DNA from: DATGMB01 sp035293845 | GTDB lineage: Bacteria > Acidobacteriota > Terriglobia > Bryobacterales > Bryobacteraceae | Length of the DNA: 16,443 bases | NCBI GenBank assembly: GCA_035293845.1 | Contig: DATGMB010000009.1 | Coordinates: 1-16,443 of the forward strand | Direction of reading: 5' to 3' | In this document: positions 9,092 through 14,276 of the stretch, piece by piece | How the letters are laid out: each line of letters begins with the position of its first letter | Position numbering within the stretch: the first letter of the stretch is position 1 | Position numbers and translations under genes: made by a program | Notes under the pieces: model-generated | The model's database searches: none | The model's input: only the letters and a program-made list of their open reading frames with translations | What the model was told of the DNA's origin: nothing

Positions 9092-10291
9092 ATGTCCAGC
9101 GGGGGGAACCTGCTCCCCATTTACAGCCCAGGCCCGCAATCCTTCCAGGAAGTTACGGGCGCCGCGCCGCGCATCACCTCGCTGCTGATTAAGCCGGCAT
9201 CGGCGGTGTGCAATCTGGACTGCGAATACTGCTTCTACCTGGACCGCGAAGCCGACCCGTATCAATCGCTGCCGGCACGCAGGATGACACTCGATACGCT
9301 GGAGCGGCTGGTGGATACGTACCTGTTCTACTCGTATCCGGAGAGCGTCTTTGCCTTCCAGGGCGGCGAGCCGACGCTGGCGGGCCTCGCGTTCTTCGAG
9401 AAGCTGGTCGAGTTCCAGCAGCGCTACGGACGCAACGGGCAGGCGGTCAGCAATTCGATGCAGACCAACGCGGTGCTGCTCGATAAAAGCTGGTGCGACC
9501 TGTTCCGCACTTACAACTGGCTGCTGGGCGTCTCGCTCGACGGGCCGGAGGAGGTGAACGACCGCTTCCGCTTCAACAAGGAGGGGCGCGGCACGTGGAA
9601 GCGGGTCATGCAAAGCGTCGAGCTGCTGAAGAAGGAGCGGGTGGAGTTCAACATCCTGTGCGTGCTGAGCCAGGCGAATGTGGAGCGGCCGAAGGAGATC
9701 TACCGCTTCTACCGCTCGCTCGGCATCGACCACATCCAGTTCATTCCGCTCGCCGAGTTCGACGGACGGGGCGGCGCGCTGCCGTTTACGATTACGCCGG
9801 AGCAGTACGGGCGCTTTCTTTGCGAAGTGTTCGAGTTGTGGTGGCCGGAGCGGCGCAAGGTGCGAATCCGGATTTTCGACAACATTGCGGAGGCGGTGGC
9901 CGGGCAGAAGCCGGGCAATTGCACGATGCACGAAACCTGCGACAGCTACGTGGTGGTGGAGTATAACGGCGACGTGTATCCCTGCGATTTCTTCGTGGAG
10001 AGCGGCTGGAAGCTCGGCAATGTGACGCTCGATTCGTGGCCGGAGATCGCGCGGCGGTCGCGGCGCTACAGCTTCGCTTCGAACAAGACGCTGGCACACC
10101 CGGAGTGCCAGGCGTGCGAGTATCAAGCGATCTGCCACGGCGGCTGCCCCAAGTTCCGCCATGGGCCGAACCGGCGCTTTGAGGATCTCGATTACTTCTG
10201 CGCGGCGTACAAGATGATTTACGGCACGTCCGTGGAGCCGCTGCGGAAGGAAGTCAAAAAGATCATGGAGCGGACGCCTGCCGCGCGGTAA
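9092..10291 (+). CDS. Anaerobic sulfatase-maturing enzyme (radical SAM, SPASM)
   Basis: Encodes 399 residues. The radical SAM cluster motif C-x3-C-x2-C is CNLDCEYC (Cys40, Cys44, Cys47), followed by FYLD and GGEPT (91-95). The SPASM region holds eight further cysteines: 277, 283, 298, 339, 342, 348, 352 and 370. As I remember the Clostridium perfringens anSME numbering (255, 261, 276, 317, 320, 326, 330, 348), every one is shifted by exactly 22, and catalytic Asp277 maps to Asp299. Both auxiliary [4Fe-4S] clusters and the proton acceptor should be intact. The enzyme uses S-adenosylmethionine to oxidise the sulfatase active-site Cys (or Ser) to formylglycine in the cytosol, without oxygen. It follows the sulfatase gene by 15 nt, so the pair is one operon. 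Clusters need anaerobic or low-oxygen conditions. Confidence 0.95.
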   Translation: MSSGGNLLPIYSPGPQSFQEVTGAAPRITSLLIKPASAVCNLDCEYCFYLDREADPYQSLPARRMTLDTLERLVDTYLFYSYPESVFAFQGGEPTLAGLAFFEKLVEFQQRYGRNGQAVSNSMQTNAVLLDKSWCDLFRTYNWLLGVSLDGPEEVNDRFRFNKEGRGTWKRVMQSVELLKKERVEFNILCVLSQANVERPKEIYRFYRSLGIDHIQFIPLAEFDGRGGALPFTITPEQYGRFLCEVFELWWPERRKVRIRIFDNIAEAVAGQKPGNCTMHETCDSYVVVEYNGDVYPCDFFVESGWKLGNVTLDSWPEIARRSRRYSFASNKTLAHPECQACEYQAICHGGCPKFRHGPNRRFEDLDYFCAAYKMIYGTSVEPLRKEVKKIMERTPAAR

Positions 10292-10343
10292 TGTGATTGC
10301 CGGGCGGAGACCGTCACTCCCGGTCCAGCCCGCGCTTGCGCCA

Positions 10344-10760
10344 CCGCGCCATTCCGCACGCATTCCGCTTCTTCGCGGCCACGCTCCTCCCAGGCGTTGG
10401 CACGCGCGGTAGTTGCGTCGCGAATGCGGCCGGATTTGCGGTCGCTCGCGCCGCTGCGCACGCGTTCCGTTTCTTCTCGGCCGGCGACGAGAGCGGTCAT
10501 GCGGATGTGGCGTCAACCGCGTTGCAGCCCGCGGGAGTGACACCCCGCCCTTGCCTTCACGGCGCGGTTCCGCACGCATTCCCTTTCTTCGCGGCGAGTA
10601 GTGCGAGCGCTCATACGCACGCCGTCTGGGCGGTAATGGCGTTGCCGGGCCGCGCCAGCAATTACGCCCCGCCCGCTCCTCCCGCGCCGCCCTTGCGGAC
10701 GGCTTTATCGATGTTGCGGCCGATGGCGCCGCTGCGCACGCGTTCCGCTTTTTCGCGGCC
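10344..10760. repeat. Array of four diverged repeats with a 27-nt core
   Basis: Cores of 27 nt lie at 10354-10380, 10456-10482, 10570-10596 and 10734-10760, consensus SCGCACGCRTTCCGYTTCTT then CKCGGCC on the plus strand. Start-to-start distances are 102, 114 and 164 nt. Copies 1 and 3 form one subtype and extend leftward; copies 2 and 4 form another and share a CAT (minus-strand ATG) 16-18 nt to their right. On the minus strand the cores encode GREEAECVRNGA, GREETERVRSGA, RREERECVRNRA and GREKAERVRSGA. Copy 4 is inside the 60-residue protein gene. Copies 1-3 look like decayed duplicates of part of it. The gap 10292-10661 holds no other gene that I can support. Confidence 0.7.
10513..10614 (-). 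pseudogene. Possible decayed copy of the small basic protein gene (repeat copy 3)
   Basis: A 33-codon frame, ATG at 10614 to TGA at 10513, encodes MSARTTRREERECVRNRAVK and a short tail. The block RREERECVRNRA aligns with GREKAERVRSGA of the intact 60-residue protein upstream on the same strand. The rest does not align, and no good ribosome site was noted. It could be a degenerate duplicate or a very small expressed peptide. The next repeat copies (10354-10482) sit in a minus-strand frame that runs into the 3' end of the maturase gene, so they are also unlikely to be functional. Confidence 0.3.
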
Positions 10761-10844
10761 GGTGGCGCCGGCAGTCATGGCGTTGCGGCGGCGCACGCTG
10801 ACGGGCTTGCGGCCGGTGGCTCTTTTGCCGGTTTTTCCGCTCAT
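10662..10844 (-). CDS. Small basic repeat protein, 60 residues, function unknown
   Basis: Starts at an ATG (10844) with GGAG about 10 nt upstream and ends at a TAA (10662). The product is strongly basic (many Arg and Lys), with three degenerate internal repeats beginning ATGR (9-12), ATGR (27-30) and AIGR (40-43), each followed by a VR or RR and an Ala/Gly. The tail is KGGAGGAGGA. This composition resembles small nucleic-acid-binding or KGG-type stress proteins, but I do not recognise the family. The C-terminal GREKAERVRSGA block (29-40) is the same motif repeated three more times downstream in the same strand, in apparently broken form. The gene points toward the maturase gene and starts 90 nt from the divergent gene at 10935. 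A frame on the opposite strand covers the same DNA but has no ribosome site. Confidence 0.5.
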   Translation of the reverse strand: MSGKTGKRATGRKPVSVRRRNAMTAGATGREKAERVRSGAIGRNIDKAVRKGGAGGAGGA

Positions 10845-10922
10845 GCTATGGATCTCCGAGGAAACGGGTGCAGAAGGGCGTCCAGTGTTGTCTATTGAAC
10901 CTACCGGCCGCGGGCGGATTCC

Positions 10923-10928
10923 TATAAT
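10923..10928 (+). promoter_or_regulatory. Consensus -10 box 6 nt before an ATG (leaderless candidate)
   Basis: A perfect TATAAT lies exactly 6 nt before the ATG at 10935, so the transcript would begin at the start codon. TTGAAC at 10895-10900 is present but with a 22-nt spacer. This is the clearest of five such boxes in the window. Confidence 0.55.
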
Positions 10929-10934
10929 TCCAGT

Positions 10935-11306
10935 ATGGTCACCTTTCGCGCGCCTTCCGGCGCATCCGAGGGATTGCGGCACGTTGTCGACCTTGCAAAC
11001 CGCGACCTGCAGGGATTGCTAAACGATCTCGACACTCACCAGCAGGGGCAGTTCTGGGAGAATCTTCACGGCTATGCGTTGGCGCGCGCCGAGCACCGGA
11101 TCCCTGTTCCGCACCTGATCGCCTCCCCGGAGAGGGTGGATCGCGCCGTCCGGGAGGCGCTGGAGCTGGCGGATGAGAAATTTGCCGGCCATCTGGAGGC
11201 GCTGAGCGGACCCGATCGCGAGCGCTTCTGGCGGATGCTGCACGAACACGCGGAGCAGCAGCAGGCGACGACGCGCCATCCCAAAGCGCGGCACGGGGGA
11301 ACGTAG
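10935..11306 (+). CDS. Conserved-looking small protein with an internal duplication, function unknown
   Basis: Encodes 123 residues, predicted mostly helical and soluble, with no signal peptide or membrane span. Two 29-residue segments align without gaps: one from LANRDLQGLLNDLD to FWENLHGYA (about 20-48), the other from LADEKFAGHLEALS to FWRMLHEHA (about 77-105). Ten positions are identical, including a shared FWxxLHxxA end. This duplication in the coding frame supports the gene being real. The two helices-pairs are joined by AEHRIPVPHLIASPERVDRA. The last 18 residues are polar and His/Arg/Gln-rich. A consensus -10 box sits 6 nt before the ATG, and no ribosome site is seen. I do not recognise the family. 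It is convergent with the DUF2892 gene across a hairpin. Confidence 0.65.
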   Translation: MVTFRAPSGASEGLRHVVDLANRDLQGLLNDLDTHQQGQFWENLHGYALARAEHRIPVPHLIASPERVDRAVREALELADEKFAGHLEALSGPDRERFWRMLHEHAEQQQATTRHPKARHGGT

Positions 11307-11315
11307 GGGGAAACG

Positions 11316-11376
11316 AATCCGTTCGCCGCTCCCCCACGGCTGCGGCTTCTCCGCGGCGGCAAGGGAGCGGTGGATT
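11316..11376. terminator. Hairpin between convergent genes, possible bidirectional terminator
   Basis: CCGCTCCC (11326-11333) pairs with GGGAGCGG (11363-11370), and AATCC (11316-11320) with GGATT (11372-11376) further out. An inner GCTGCGG/CCGCGGC pairing closes most of the loop. It fills the 84-nt gap between two convergent stops (11306 and 11391). No T-run follows on either strand, so its activity is uncertain. Confidence 0.4.
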
Positions 11377-11390
11377 GGTCTATGGAACGA

Positions 11391-11585
11391 TCAGCGGCGT
11401 CCGACGCCGAACGCCTTCTTGAACGGCGAGAAGCCGGTGGTTCCGGTGAACAGGCCGAGAAACGCGCCGGCGGTGAGCAGGCCTTTCCACTTGTAATCGA
11501 GCGGGGCGAAAATGGCTGCCGCCGCGGCGGCGGAGCCGAGCCCCATCCGAATTTTCTGTTCCGTAGGTCCCATGTTTTCGGTCAT
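11391..11585 (-). CDS. DUF2892 (YgaP-like) small inner membrane protein
   Basis: Encodes 64 residues. The order is that of the YgaP transmembrane/DUF2892 family: N-terminal ENMGPTEQKIRMGLG, a first hydrophobic span (about 16-27, AAAAAAIFAPL), a short polar turn DYKWKG, a second span (35-50, GLLTAGAFLGLFTGTTG), and the conserved ending TGFSPFKKAFG. Two spans would place both ends on the same side of the cytoplasmic membrane. In YgaP this part is fused to a rhodanese domain; here it is free, as in many bacteria, and has no assigned function. The canonical CP in GFCP is SP here, so the Cys is missing. A TANNNT box lies 6 nt before the ATG at 11585, with no ribosome site. An ATG at 11573 is a possible later start. 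Confidence 0.8.
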   Translation of the reverse strand: MTENMGPTEQKIRMGLGSAAAAAAIFAPLDYKWKGLLTAGAFLGLFTGTTGFSPFKKAFGVGRR

Positions 11586-11591
11586 GCAGAC

Positions 11592-11597
11592 AGCGTA
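11592..11597 (-). promoter_or_regulatory. Candidate -10 box for a leaderless DUF2892 transcript
   Basis: Reads TACGCT on the minus strand, exactly 6 nt before the ATG at 11585. No ribosome site is present. It is a weak match to the consensus and is listed because the spacing agrees with the four plus-strand cases. Confidence 0.3.
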
Positions 11598-11661
11598 GCG
11601 CGCTCACGCGCGAAGCGCCGTAAAGAAGCACCCACTCGAACCGGCGGGTGGATACGCTCCA

Positions 11662-12354
11662 TCAGAAAATGCGCCGCTTCAGCCGGTCCACGCTGAACCG
11701 CGCGGTTTCCGCGACGGCCATCACGGTCATGACGCCCGCCTGCACCGGATCGCTGACCACCAGATCCGCCGCTTCCGGCACGCTCCCGGCCATGTTCAGG
11801 CTCACGACGAGCAACCCCTGCGCCCGCACTTCCCGAACGGCCGCTTCGATCTCGCCGCCCATCAGCGAACCCGCCAGAACCAACGCCCGCGCGCGCGGCA
11901 GCCGCGCGACGGCCCGCACCGCTCCCGCGAGTTTCTGTTCGCCGACCAGCGGAATCGTGTCGACCGAGATGTGCTCCCCGCGGATATTGTGGCGGTCCGC
12001 CTCCGAAATCGCGCCGATCGCCACCTGTCCGACCTGCGCCCCGCCCCCCATGATGATGATTCGCTTCCCGTAGATTCTCTGCAGGCTTTCCACGGGCTCT
12101 ACGGCCGTGACCTCCGGCAGGCGGCGCAGATCCTCCACCAGCGCCTCCGCGCTTCCCGGCAGAGTGATTTCGAAATAGACGCGGGCGTTCGCGTCCGAAT
12201 TGTCCAGAATCTCGACCGAGCCGATATCGCCCGAGTGCTCCGCGATCACCCCCGCCAGCCGGTGCAGCAGCCCGACGCGCCCCTGGGCCCGCACCACCAG
12301 CCCGATCGGTCCGTGCACCACCGGGCCGCCGCCGGCCGCTTCAGCCTGCGGCAC
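11662..12354 (-). CDS. ACT domain protein of the DUF5612 type
   Basis: Encodes 230 residues. An N-terminal ACT domain (about 16-90) is marked by IGLVVRAQGRVGLLHRLAGV and GSVEIL. The second half (95-230) begins with a Rossmann-like strand and glycine loop, GKRIIIMGGGAQVGQVA (96-112), then SEADRHNIRGEHISVDTIPL (117-136), VLAGSLMGG (159-167) and LNMAGSVPEAADLVVSDPVQ (186-205). As I remember, this combination is found mainly in methanogenic archaea as ACT-DUF5612 proteins of unknown function. ACT domains usually bind amino acids, so a ligand-sensing role is likely. The GTG start overlaps the last 14 nt of the TrmB-type gene, so the two are translationally coupled and probably work together. A GGAGGA lies only 2 nt from this GTG; a later GTG at codon 12 or 13 is possible and would not touch the ACT domain. 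Confidence 0.75.
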   Translation of the reverse strand: MPQAEAAGGGPVVHGPIGLVVRAQGRVGLLHRLAGVIAEHSGDIGSVEILDNSDANARVYFEITLPGSAEALVEDLRRLPEVTAVEPVESLQRIYGKRIIIMGGGAQVGQVAIGAISEADRHNIRGEHISVDTIPLVGEQKLAGAVRAVARLPRARALVLAGSLMGGEIEAAVREVRAQGLLVVSLNMAGSVPEAADLVVSDPVQAGVMTVMAVAETARFSVDRLKRRIF

Positions 12355-13177
12355 GGTCCTCCAACGCGCGTCCGCGGCGCCAGTGGTCCTCGAAGAGGCC
12401 TTTCATGGCTTCGCCCATGCCTTCGTGGTGAAAGACCACGGCGGTCCACGTCGGCCGCGTGATGACCGGGTCAAGCAGCGCGATCATGCCGTGCCGCCCA
12501 TCGAACACCGCGAGCTTCATCGGCAGAGACTCCGCGATCCGCACCTCGACGCCGGCCGCCATGTAGTCCGCCAGGCGCTGGCGGTGTTCCTCATCGAGCG
12601 ACGGCGCTTCGAGCAGCAGCCGGCATGCCACACCGTTCGAACCCGCCTGCTTCACCAGCTTTTCATCCAGCGGATCCACCGCGTACGGAGGCCGAGAGAA
12701 TTCCAGGTACTCGGTTTGTACTTCACTCAGCATGCGGCGGTATTCGGCCGCGGTCTGCCCCGGCTCGCTGACGATCCGCAGGAAATCCAGGGTGCCCCGT
12801 CCGCCCTGACCTTCCGAATAGAGCGCGTTCAGGTCGTCGATCAGTCCCGAGCCGAGCCGGCCGTTATCCATCAGCTCCTGTTCGAGCTGCTGCCGCTTCC
12901 GGCCCAGATACGCCGGAATCGCGAGGCTGGGTTCTACCGCCGAGAAGAGCTTTGTCTTTTCCTGAACAACCTGAGCGAAACCCTTCTCCACCAGGCTGTC
13001 CAGCACTTCATAGATCTTCTGGCGCGGCACGTGCGCCCGAGCTGCCAGTTCCAGCGCCTTGAACTTTGGATGACCGAGCAGCACCAAGTAGGAGCGCGAT
13101 TCATACGCATTCAGACCGATTTGCTGCAATCTGCGCCAGAATCGCTGAAAGTCCGCTTCGGCGAGTTCTTCGCTCAT
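12341..13177 (-). CDS. TrmB-family transcriptional regulator
   Basis: Encodes 278 residues. Residues 15-85 are a winged helix-turn-helix of the TrmB type: LQQIGLNAYESRSYLVLLGH, then ELAARAHVPRQKIYEVLDSLVEKGFA (recognition helix about 51-62). A short coiled coil (about 90-110, LGRKRQQLEQELM) links it to an effector-binding domain (about 120-270) with the typical ESLPMKLAVFDGRHG and LFEDHWRRG near the end. TrmB proteins are best known as archaeal sugar-responsive regulators and are less frequent in bacteria. The ligand and targets here are unknown. It is the first gene of a two-gene operon with the ACT/DUF5612 protein, so that protein or its ligand may be part of the response. GAAGAG precedes the ATG. 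The upstream region carries G-runs and a palindrome. Confidence 0.85.
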   Translation of the reverse strand: MSEELAEADFQRFWRRLQQIGLNAYESRSYLVLLGHPKFKALELAARAHVPRQKIYEVLDSLVEKGFAQVVQEKTKLFSAVEPSLAIPAYLGRKRQQLEQELMDNGRLGSGLIDDLNALYSEGQGGRGTLDFLRIVSEPGQTAAEYRRMLSEVQTEYLEFSRPPYAVDPLDEKLVKQAGSNGVACRLLLEAPSLDEEHRQRLADYMAAGVEVRIAESLPMKLAVFDGRHGMIALLDPVITRPTWTAVVFHHEGMGEAMKGLFEDHWRRGRALEDRAAG

Positions 13178-13223
13178 CTTCTCTTCACCTTAGCAGGAAA
13201 GTGGGCCGGAGAAAAACGAGCCA

Positions 13224-13312
13224 GGGGGCCGGGATTGGGGATTGGGGGTCGGGAGGGAACCCAGCGGCTAGGGTAAGGGCCGGGGAGGGTCCAAGGGGTC
13301 TTGGGCTAGGGG
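13224..13312 (+). other. G-run cluster with G-quadruplex potential
   Basis: Thirteen runs of three or more G lie on the plus strand in 89 nt. The first six (13224-13257: GGGGG, GGG, GGGG, GGGGG, GGG, GGG) have gaps of only 1-3 nt, and seven more lie at 13271-13312. It starts 47 nt upstream of the TrmB-type start codon and is between two divergent genes. The sequence fits the G3+N1-7 quadruplex pattern more than once. No gene is visible in the 254-nt gap 13178-13431. Confidence 0.6.
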
Positions 13313-13345
13313 CGATCCGCCCTCTACCAGCTTCCGCAAGTGCCT

Positions 13346-13369
13346 CGCATCAGGGATATTCCCGATGCG
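13346..13369. promoter_or_regulatory. Palindrome upstream of the response-regulator promoter (possible operator)
   Basis: CGCATC-a-GGGA, loop TAT, TCCC-GATGCG: ten base pairs with one bulged A. It ends 13 nt before the -35 box of the response-regulator promoter and is a good place for a dimeric activator or repressor. The TrmB-type protein, the response regulator itself, or neither may bind it. Confidence 0.4.
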
Positions 13370-13382
13370 CCGAAAACGGCAT

Positions 13383-13411
13383 TTGACTTGGTACTAGTAG
13401 AACCCTTAAAT
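13383..13411 (+). promoter_or_regulatory. Sigma70-type promoter of the response-regulator gene
   Basis: TTGACT (13383-13388) and TTAAAT (13406-13411) are separated by 17 nt, near consensus in an otherwise GC-rich region. The start would be near 13418, giving a leader of about 14 nt before the ATG at 13432. No clear ribosome site is present in that leader. Confidence 0.7.
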
Positions 13412-13431
13412 TAGAGATCAGCAACACCAGT

Positions 13432-14178
13432 ATGTCCGACAATAACACCGCCATCAATGGTTCCCCGTCCGGTACGGTTCCGGCGAAAGCAAAAATTCGC
13501 ATCGTGGTGGCGGACGACCACCCCATCTTCCGTGACGGGCTTTGCAGACTCCTGGCTTTGGAAGAAGATTTCGAAGTTGTCGCTCAAGCATCCGATGGAA
13601 GACAGGTGCTCGAGATTCTGCAGCAGCTCGAGCCCGATATTCTTCTGCTCGATCTGAAGATGCCCGGCCTCGACGGCCTCGCGACTCTGCAACGCCTGCA
13701 GCAGGCCCGCAATAAGACCCGCGTCATTGTACTCACGGCTTCCGACGACAAGAACGAATTCGTGCAGGCGATGAAGCTCGGGACGTCCGGCATCGTGCTC
13801 AAGCAGACGGCCACCGAGCTGTTGATCAAGAGCATCCGCAAGGTTCACGCCGGCGAAATCTGGCTCGACTCCCACACGACGGCCGCGGTGATCCGCCAGT
13901 TTGTTGCCGCCGAGGAACAACAGCAGCAACAGCCCGCGCCTCCACCGGTGGCGGCCCCGCAGCGAGAGCGCGAGCGTTCGCCGCTCAGCCAGCGCGAGCG
14001 CGAGATTGTCGCTCTGGTGGCGCAGGGGTTCAAGAACAAGGAAATGGCGGAGAAGATGTTCATCAGCGAGCAGACGGTGAAGAACCACCTGCACAACATC
14101 TTCGACAAGCTGGGAGTTTCCGATCGACTCGAGCTGGCGCTCTACGCCATCCACAACAATCTGCACACAGGAAGATAG
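13432..14178 (+). CDS. NarL/FixJ-family response regulator
   Basis: Encodes 248 residues. Residues 1-20 are a disordered Ser/Asn/Pro-rich lead. The receiver domain (22-140) has the acidic pair Asp28-Asp29, the phospho-acceptor Asp74 (LLLDLKMPGLDG), switch Thr102 (VLTAS) and Lys124. A Gln- and Pro-rich hinge (161-175, EEQQQQQPAPPPVAA) leads to a LuxR-type helix-turn-helix (184-245: LSQREREIVALVAQGFKNKE, then ISEQTVKNHLHNIFDKLGV). All residues needed for phosphorylation and DNA binding are present, so it should be a regular two-component transcription factor. No histidine kinase gene is near, so it is an orphan in this window. Its own promoter, 17-nt-spaced and close to consensus, lies just upstream. 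It is convergent with a sigma54 activator gene. Target genes cannot be predicted. Confidence 0.95.
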   Translation: MSDNNTAINGSPSGTVPAKAKIRIVVADDHPIFRDGLCRLLALEEDFEVVAQASDGRQVLEILQQLEPDILLLDLKMPGLDGLATLQRLQQARNKTRVIVLTASDDKNEFVQAMKLGTSGIVLKQTATELLIKSIRKVHAGEIWLDSHTTAAVIRQFVAAEEQQQQQPAPPPVAAPQRERERSPLSQREREIVALVAQGFKNKEMAEKMFISEQTVKNHLHNIFDKLGVSDRLELALYAIHNNLHTGR

Positions 14179-14184
14179 CAGCCA

Positions 14185-14264
14185 AGATCTTTGACGCTGA
14201 GACACAGAGGCTGCGCAGAGATTGATTTCTCTGCGCAGCCTCTGTGTCTCAGCGTCTGAGATCT
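14185..14264. repeat. Perfect 29-bp hairpin, copy 2 of the GCAGAG-rich palindromic family
   Basis: Arms 14193-14221 and 14228-14256 are exact reverse complements around a 6-nt loop. Beyond a 2-nt mismatch, AGATCT (14185-14190) and AGATCT (14259-14264) extend the stem by six more pairs. It fills nearly all of the 98-nt gap between the convergent response regulator and sigma54 activator, so it may act as a bidirectional terminator. The right arm shares about 19 of 21 nt (TCTCTGCGCA, CCTC, GTGTC blocks) with the right arm of the repeat at 5346-5440. Confidence 0.85.
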
Positions 14265-14276
14265 GGACCGGCGCTC

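Noticed and set aside
7148..10579. A 1143-codon stop-free frame on the minus strand
   Set aside because: It is antisense to the Cys/His protein, the sulfatase and the maturase. Its translation is Arg-rich with no recognisable domain; GC-rich codon use in the real genes explains the lack of stops.
10354..10760. CRISPR array
   Set aside because: Only four repeats, diverged, with spacing of 102-164 nt that varies, and no cas genes. Spacers are themselves partly related.
10297..11022. A 241-codon plus-strand frame across the repeat array
   Set aside because: It overlaps two better-supported genes (10662-10844 and 10935-11306), has no ribosome site, and its Ala/Pro/Phe-rich sequence is just the repeat read on the other strand.
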